Source: Ligustrum vulgare (Eukaryota > Streptophyta > Magnoliopsida > Lamiales > Oleaceae). From it: a stretch of 64,000 nt of DNA. Made by a program: the position numbers and the translations under genes. The notes beneath the pieces were generated by a model. It ran no database searches and was not told the origin of the DNA. It was given only the letters and a program-made list of their open reading frames with translations. The DNA is taken from contig OY743187.1 of NCBI GenBank assembly GCA_963555705.1, positions 14,832,133 to 14,896,132 on the forward strand. Reading direction: 5' to 3'. Numbering within the stretch: position 1 is the stretch's first letter; each line of letters begins with the position of its first letter. Shown in pieces: positions 59,601 through 64,000 of the stretch.

Positions 59601-62600
59601 ATTTGCATTTGCCATTTTGTAATTGCATTTTCTTCTGGCAGTTTGATAGATTATCACTAGTATGGGGAAAACCACGCCAACCACCATTGAGACGTGAAGA
59701 GGTAACAACCATCTTTATGTATTCTTTGTAGGCATCTAATATGCTATGTTTTTGAGATCATAGCATTCTTTGCCCCATCATATGACTACCATGCCAGAAG
59801 ATTTTTATGCATCTGATTTACAAATATCAGCTAATACTTATAGTAGATTTCAGGTATTGAGGTGATAACCTAAAACTCACAAAGACCATTAAAAACATTG
59901 GAAAACCTCCATTGAGTCTATGGCTTCTATGCACATATATCAAGCTCCGGTATCAAGCCAACACTCCCGTAAAAATTCCCCTTTTAAAATGTTTTATATT
60001 TATATTGTTGGCGACAAATATTATTATGTTAGCAAAATACACAATAAAATTAAGTATTATAAGAATATTAAATCAGAAACTCGCAAATCAAAAACCTGAT
60101 GACAACAATAGACAAAAATGGGGTTTCAGCTTCCACCTTGGAGTCGCGTCTTGAAACCCAGAGCTCAAATGTAGACACTCAGAGGCCTTGAACTTCCATC
60201 CTTTGGAACCACTGGAGTATTTCTGGCATGACGTTGATAAAGAAAATCCATTCTAATTGCTAGGATACTTATTTTAGAGATACAAAGACTGATATCAAAT
60301 ACAATTTGAGGGAATAAACATCAACCATAAGCTACGCTGTTCATATGTTGTTTGGCCACCTCTCTCCCTTTCCTTCTTTCTTTCTTTTAGCAATTAGGGT
60401 TATAGAAAGGAGCTTAGTGTGGAACTGAAGTTTGTGGACAAGATAGTGAATCATAAGTTAGCACGTGAATCTGATTTTTTTTTTCTTTCAATATTGTGCT
60501 GCTTGAAGGAGGCATAAGCAACGGTTTTGTTGTCACTTTAGAGCTACTATTTGATCTACTTGCTCCACGATGCTTTCTTCCTTTAGTTACTTTCTGTCTT
60601 TTAAGCTATCAATTTTTTTCTTTCTCCGTCTTCTCCTTTTTTATGCTAATACGACCACTTTGGTTTGATTTATCATACTTAAATGATGAAGTATTGCTTA
60701 TCGTCTTATATATATCTTGTGCATCAATGATGTGCGATAGAATGACTGCCGTACCAATGCATGCACTTGTGTCAGTGGGTAGATTTCCTTTTACTGCTTA
60801 AGAAGTACTTGTTATGTATATTTTTTTTGAGTTGATAGTGTACTTGGCAGTGGACTACATTTTTGGATTCTGAAGGGCGAGTGATGGATTCAAAGGCGTT
60901 AAGAAAGAGGATCTTCTATGGAGGAGTTGAGCACAATTTGAGGGCACAGGTTTGAGTATTTGAAGAGGATACACGTGTTTGAAAGCGTGAAATACTTTAT
61001 TTTATTAGTTCTACATGGAGATTTTTTGGTACATGGAGATGGGACATGCTGAAGTGGCGCCTCGACATTAGGCGATGAAGGATGAAGCACCTCTTCATCA
61101 TCAAACCAAGAGGCGCTACGTCGGCGTTGTCCCATTTTCTTGTCCCAAAAAAATATCTACATAGAATTATTGTTATTTATTAAGTTATTTTCTTTATGTC
61201 CCCGGTCTGTTATGAGTCTCATCATTATGATTTATAGGTTTGGACATTCTTATTGGGATACCATGAATATGGTTCAACATATGCGGAGAGGGAATACGCC
61301 ATGTCCATAAGGAAGTCAGAGTATGAAACCATAAAAAAGCAATGGCAGGTTAGTCGCTAATTTTTTATATGCTTGACATTACACACATGTTTCGATAATT
61401 ATTACAAATCTTATTATTGTTAATACTCCTTTTACACATTTTCTTGTTCTTTTTAGAAAATTTTATCATGCGTCATTTTTCATCCCAAATTCAGACAACT
61501 TCCTTGTACATACCTTATATCATCATTGTTGCAGTAAACTTGTATCGTCTCCCTCCTGTGTCTTGTTGCTGATCCATGTTGGAATTTTGGAGTATGCCCA
61601 GAACGAGAAAGCCTTTTGACCTTGTTCTAAATGTAGATTGAAATCATATTAGCCCTGTTCTTAATTCTTATATGATATTCACGAACCGAAGGAAGCTGCC
61701 AAGCCGAAGTTCAGAAATCACATAGTTCAATATCTGCTCAGTCTCTGTTATCAGCTTCAGTAGTACTTAAGCTCGCATTTTCAAGATGTTATTTGAATAA
61801 TAGCATTCCAACCTTTGCTTCATTGTATGTTCAACCAGAAAAAGGTCTCAAAAAGAGCCTTTACATTATATTAGATTCGTAAACGCACTCATTCTAACAG
61901 CATACCTTTTGCATGATGGTTCAGCTTGGGAAATGGGAAACTGCATCTTGAATTACTTGGGAAAGCCTATATGCTTCTCATTAGTAAAGACTCTTTAGGA
62001 TAAACCACCAATTTTCCTAGAGGGAAGGACTGACTGACTTGAGACGTGGTATCAAATTATTCTCTTCATGGAAAATTTTATCTGGATAAATCTTTTATTG
62101 ATACTTTTAGTCCCTGTTCTCTTTGCTGTTTTGAGGTCGTTTTCTGTTTTTATTTTCGAAAACGCTAAAAACGTGTTCTCTTTACCATTTTCGAAAACGC
62201 ATTTTGGAAAACAAAAAAAATTCTGTATACAAAACGCCCAAAACCTCGTTTTGAGCGTTTTGTGTGTATTTCGACAAAAAATGCCCAAACACGTAAACGC
62301 GTTTTGGGATTTATTTTATTTTATTTTTAAAGAATTATCTTAACTTAGAACTAAGCCTAAATAATTTTTTTTTTTTTTTTTTGGAGAATTATCCTAACTT
62401 AGAACTAAGTTTAAATAAAATTTTATTGCATTCAATATCAACATTACAAAAAAAAATTAAGTGAGGATTCTTTTTATTATATTTCAAAAAATGCACTGAT
62501 AAATGGACACTGGTGGTTTTGAAAGAACTTGCATTTTCTGAATTTTAATAGAAGTAGAGCTTTTTCAAATCCCGAACCTGACCAAGCTGTGTTAATATAG

Positions 62601-63460
62601 ACTCTTAATGCTCACATTAGTGTGTTGCATGTAATCATGTTTTCAGTGTATTGTGAAAGGAAATTTGAGTTTGAATTAGTAGTACTCTGCAAGCAAATTA
62701 ATTAAAAATAGTTTAAGTAGTATACTAGTATTCTGTAAAATTTCAAACAGAACGTGTTTTTCAACTTTTTATTTTCAAAAACAGTTTTCAGAAATGACAA
62801 ACCAAACGCGTTTTCAGCAAATTTGAAAACAAAAATGAAAACAGGAAATACAAAACATTTTCGAAAATGAAAATACAAAATAAAATACAAACAGAACGCA
62901 ACCTTAGTATCTAAAACTAAACCTTAGAGTTTAATTGATGTAGAAAATATCATTGAATTCAATGGAAAGAATGCTCCAATTGACTTGACCCTATAACGGA
63001 AGAGGATATTTCTGATATCAAAGAGGAATCATTTGCTTCTCTCTCAATGGAATTTACTCTATTCATACCTTCTACCCATCGAGACTTGTGCTTGTCGCAT
63101 CTCGAAGGAACTGTCTTCCTTGAGCTTGCAAACTTGGCTTAAAAAATTAATTGGAATATTTTATGCAGAGCATCTCCACTGAACAATCAAAAAGATTTAC
63201 AAAATTCAGAGAGAGGAAAAGCCTTATCGAGAAGGATGTGGTACGTCCCTTTAGCAGATTTCTTGGCAGTAAGTTAATTTTTCAAGATGCAGGATGCCAT
63301 ACTTATCAAATTATACTATTTTTTTTTCCCTCTTTGTTTCAAGGTGAGGACTGACAGGTCACTCTCATTCTACGACGGGGATGAAAATCCTAATGTCTAT
63401 CTTTTACGTGACATACTGTTGTCATACTCTTTCTACAACTTTGATCTTGGGTACTGTCAG
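50619..63460 (+). CDS. TBC-domain Rab GTPase-activating protein (TBC1D15/GYP7-like), 5' part
   Basis: This is the only intact host gene. Twelve coding exons join in frame to 467 codons: 50619-50681, 51019-51192, 52020-52071, 52190-52297, 54946-55030, 56710-56764, 56875-57279, 59642-59701, 60851-60949, 61238-61348, 63169-63240 and 63344-63460. All introns are GT-AG. The N-part matches the Rab-binding (PH-like, DUF3548-type) region of TBC1D15/GYP7 proteins; the TBC domain begins in exon 9. The arginine finger (IEKDVVRT) spans exons 11/12, and the glutamine finger begins in exon 12 (YCQ, with G expected in exon 13). It stimulates GTP hydrolysis by Rab GTPases in membrane traffic. From memory it resembles an Arabidopsis protein of about 690 residues (At5g52580), so about one third lies beyond the window. 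Confidence 0.95.
51019..51192 (+). CDS. TBC gene exon 2
   Basis: Begins GGTTCAGAGAGC after TTGTTAG. Carries the VTIHPTQYASERISGRLKL motif of the N-terminal Rab-binding region. Donor GTACCG at 51193, phase 0. Confidence 0.93.
51739..51967. mobile_element. Tourist-like MITE in TBC intron 2
   Basis: Ends GGGTGTGTTTGATT and AATCAAACATAGCC form an imperfect inverted repeat. They are flanked by TTA (51736-51738 and 51968-51970). It is 229 bp long and contains internal TTTTCCATG/CATGGAAAA palindromes. The size and TTA duplication fit PIF/Harbinger-derived Tourist elements. Confidence 0.85.
52020..52071 (+). CDS. TBC gene exon 3
   Basis: Short exon encoding a WIPYKGQSSNARLSEK stretch. Acceptor GTTATAG, donor GTTAGC, ending in phase 1. 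Confidence 0.92.
52190..52297 (+). CDS. TBC gene exon 4
   Basis: Encodes LYTIRAVAFSEIRSIRRHTP then WQYVIVVLSS. Acceptor GGTGCAG, donor GTATGC, phase 1 at both ends. Confidence 0.95.
52298..54945 (+). other. TBC intron 4 (2.65 kb)
   Basis: The longest intron. Apart from a SINE-like segment (52740-52825) it shows no gene. 53200-53600 and 54130-54600 contain diverged text without recognisable domains. Two similar phrases, AACCTTTGTTTATGTAGGCAAATAACCT (52611, shortened here as CCTTTGTTTATGTAGGCAAA) and CCTTTGTTCATGTAGGCAAA (52978), mark a direct repeat of about 100 bp. Confidence 0.6.
52740..52825 (-). repeat. tRNA-like SINE head in TBC intron 4
   Basis: The minus strand shows GCAAGGTGGTTAGAG (A-box-like, 52809-52795) and, about 20 bases on, CTTGGTTCAAATCC (B box, 52776-52763). 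The spacing fits a pol III promoter of a tRNA-derived SINE; limits are unknown. Confidence 0.35.
54946..55030 (+). CDS. TBC gene exon 5
   Basis: Encodes LAFPPLYFYNGGVREFLGTI and HVLLV. Acceptor CTTGCAG, donor GTACGT. It follows the longest intron (2.65 kb). Confidence 0.95.
55031..56709 (+). other. TBC intron 5
   Basis: A 1.7-kb intron without a gene. 55385-55640 reads like a MITE fragment (GGGGGTGTTCACAACTGGGG). 56284-56440 carries the AT-rich repeat family with AAATGTGTGGCTGAAAAG. Confidence 0.55.
56710..56764 (+). CDS. TBC gene exon 6
   Basis: Encodes SAEDANVFLVNDFQDPLQ, ending the Rab-binding region. Acceptor ATATACAG, donor GTGAGC. Confidence 0.95.
56875..57279 (+). CDS. TBC gene exon 7
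   Basis: The largest exon, 135 codons. It starts RTLSSLELPRAVSVANG and contains a Ser/Gly/Gln-rich linker, then the conserved block DISIQVLEKFSLVTRFARET, then a polar linker ending DPLE. Acceptor GTACAG, donor GTAATA (weak). Confidence 0.95.
57280..59641 (+). other. TBC intron 7
   Basis: A 2.4-kb intron containing a small palindrome (57291-57377) and AT-rich repeat text at 57740-57880. An 83-codon open stretch (58134-58385) shows no known domain. 59395-59460 and neighbours are plain AT-rich sequence. Confidence 0.55.
57291..57377. repeat. Small palindromic MITE-like element in TBC intron 7
   Basis: AGCATGTTTAGACGGGCTTA on the left pairs imperfectly with TAAGCCCCCCAAACATGC on the right, around an AT-rich loop. 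It starts only 11 bases after the exon 7 donor. Confidence 0.65.
59642..59701 (+). CDS. TBC gene exon 8
   Basis: Encodes FDRLSLVWGKPRQPPLRREE, the segment just before the TBC domain. Acceptor TGGCAG, donor GTAACA. Confidence 0.94.
59702..60850 (+). other. TBC intron 8
   Basis: A 1.15-kb intron. Open stretches at 59912-60154 and 60496-60801 show no recognisable domain and overlap pyrimidine-rich intronic text. No mobile element boundary was seen. Confidence 0.5.
60851..60949 (+). CDS. TBC gene exon 9
   Basis: Encodes the start of the TBC domain: a DSEGRV block, then KALRKRIFYGGVEHNLRAQ. Acceptor TTGGCAG, donor GTTTGA (weak). The last residue of the usual LR(R/K)EVW motif appears as Q at the junction. 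Confidence 0.92.
61009..61166. mobile_element. Snap-back MITE in TBC intron 9
   Basis: The left arm TTCTACATGGAGATTTTTTG pairs with the right arm ending CCAAAAAAATATCTACATAG. Inside, GGGACA and GGCGCCTC pair with GAGGCGCT and TGTCCC. The 158-bp hairpin makes up more than half of this 288-bp intron, between exons 9 and 10. A target duplication is not clear. Confidence 0.75.
61238..61348 (+). CDS. TBC gene exon 10
   Basis: Encodes VWTFLLGYHEYGSTYAEREY and onward to KKQWQ, a core TBC segment (the VWPFLLG motif). Acceptor TTTATAG, donor GTTAGT. Confidence 0.95.
61349..63168 (+). other. TBC intron 10
   Basis: A 1.8-kb intron. Its right half is occupied by the MITE at 62110-62903; the rest has no gene. 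62930-63130 has no recognised feature. Confidence 0.6.
62110..62903 (+). mobile_element. PIF/Harbinger-type MITE, copy 3, in TBC intron 10
   Basis: A 794-bp element beginning GTCCCTGTTCTCTTTGC and ending CAAACAGAACGCAACC, flanked by TTA (62107-62109 and 62904-62906). It is colinear with copy 2 and inverted relative to copy 1 along the whole length. No open frame of note. Confidence 0.87.
63169..63240 (+). CDS. TBC gene exon 11
   Basis: Encodes SISTEQSKRFTKFRERKSLI then EKDV, the first half of the IxxDxxR arginine-finger motif. Acceptor ATGCAG, donor GTACGT. Confidence 0.95.
63344..63460 (+). CDS. TBC gene exon 12 (last in the window)
   Basis: Starts VRTDRSLSFYDGDENPNVYL, supplying the catalytic Arg, and ends YNFDLGYCQ, the start of the YxQG glutamine-finger motif. 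Acceptor TTTCAAG, donor GTAGTT. The next exon was not found before 64000. Confidence 0.95.
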
Positions 63461-64000
63461 GTAGTTAACTTTTATTATCTTGCTATTAAATAGTCAATGT
63501 GAGTCTGGTAGATGTGCAAGAATGCTACCATTTTTGGGGTTAGAAGGGGAGGTGGTTATAAATATATCCTCCAACAATCAAGAGATGCTGACTGTCAATT
63601 TGTGAACATAATTTCTTGATTGATGTGAAGCGTATAATTTTCAATGTGTGTGTAAATATCTTTCTTTGTAGTCTATTTTCTCAGTAATGGACGGTGAATC
63701 CTAAAACTTCTGGTCCACGATGAAATTTAGCCTAATACAGAAATTAACACATTACAGTTTAAACTTTTAGATAAGGCAGTGTCTACATTATATAGTATAA
63801 TACTTTTTTGTGGTAGGCTCATATGGTAAATGATATGATGAAAATAAACAGAGCTTATAGATTAGGTGATACTTCTAATTGTGAAATTCCTTTCTTCTCA
63901 TTCTTTATGAGCTTATCCATTATTCGATTTATCAAAACAGTGTTGATAGATATAATATGTTGTTTATGTAAAACGAATGAGCTGATCATTGAAATTTCCT
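63461..64000 (+). other. TBC intron 12 (incomplete)
   Basis: The text after the exon 12 donor shows no sequence that would encode the expected GMSDYLSP-type continuation, so the next exon lies beyond 64000. Confidence 0.7.

Overview
This window is nuclear DNA of a flowering plant, probably a eudicot. It is AT-rich, carries spliced genes with GT-AG introns, and is full of plant transposon lineages. I see no bacterial features. Only one clear host gene is present: the first twelve coding exons of a TBC-domain Rab GTPase-activating protein on the + strand (50619-63460), which runs off the right edge. Nearly everything to its left is transposable elements, many nested.

Layout. 183-1198 is a non-autonomous CACTA element. 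1270-7299 (minus strand) and 11288-18463 (plus strand) are two members of one Ty1/copia family, here called copia-1 and copia-2. Each has LTRs of about 450 bp and its own perfect 5-bp target duplication. Both carry the same coding lesions, so the family seems to have spread from an already defective source. 8462-9470 is a hAT deletion derivative (hAT-A). 19033-19696 is a small hAT element (hAT-B) holding what reads as the first coding exon of a TM9SF (EMP70) membrane-protein gene. 21455-24539 is a decayed Ac-type hAT (hAT-C) with a BED-finger transposase. 24783-26610 is a pair of head-to-tail Helitrons. 28232-31350 is an unclassified repeat followed by dense microsatellites.

31980-47560 is an old Ty1/copia element (copia-3) split by later arrivals: a GC-rich 313-bp MITE, a palindromic MITE, a PIF/Harbinger-type MITE, and an 11.9-kb Ty3/gypsy element of the Tat type (33133-45004). 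The gypsy element has an extra RNase H between pol RNase H and integrase. It also has an antisense, apparently spliced gene before its 3' LTR, and this reads more cleanly than the sense gag-pol. 47595-49560 is a decayed ZMYM1/TTF-type hAT transposase (hAT-D, minus).

A 785-855-bp MITE family with TTA/TAA target duplications occurs three times: inside copia-2 gag, inside copia-3, and in intron 10 of the TBC gene. Other MITEs sit in TBC introns 2, 7 and 9. Relative ages follow from LTR differences counted by eye: copia-2 about 2%, gypsy about 3.5%, copia-1 about 9%, with copia-3 older than the gypsy it hosts. No rRNA, confident tRNA or CRISPR was seen. All identifications rest on reading the sequence and remembered family motifs; no database search was run.
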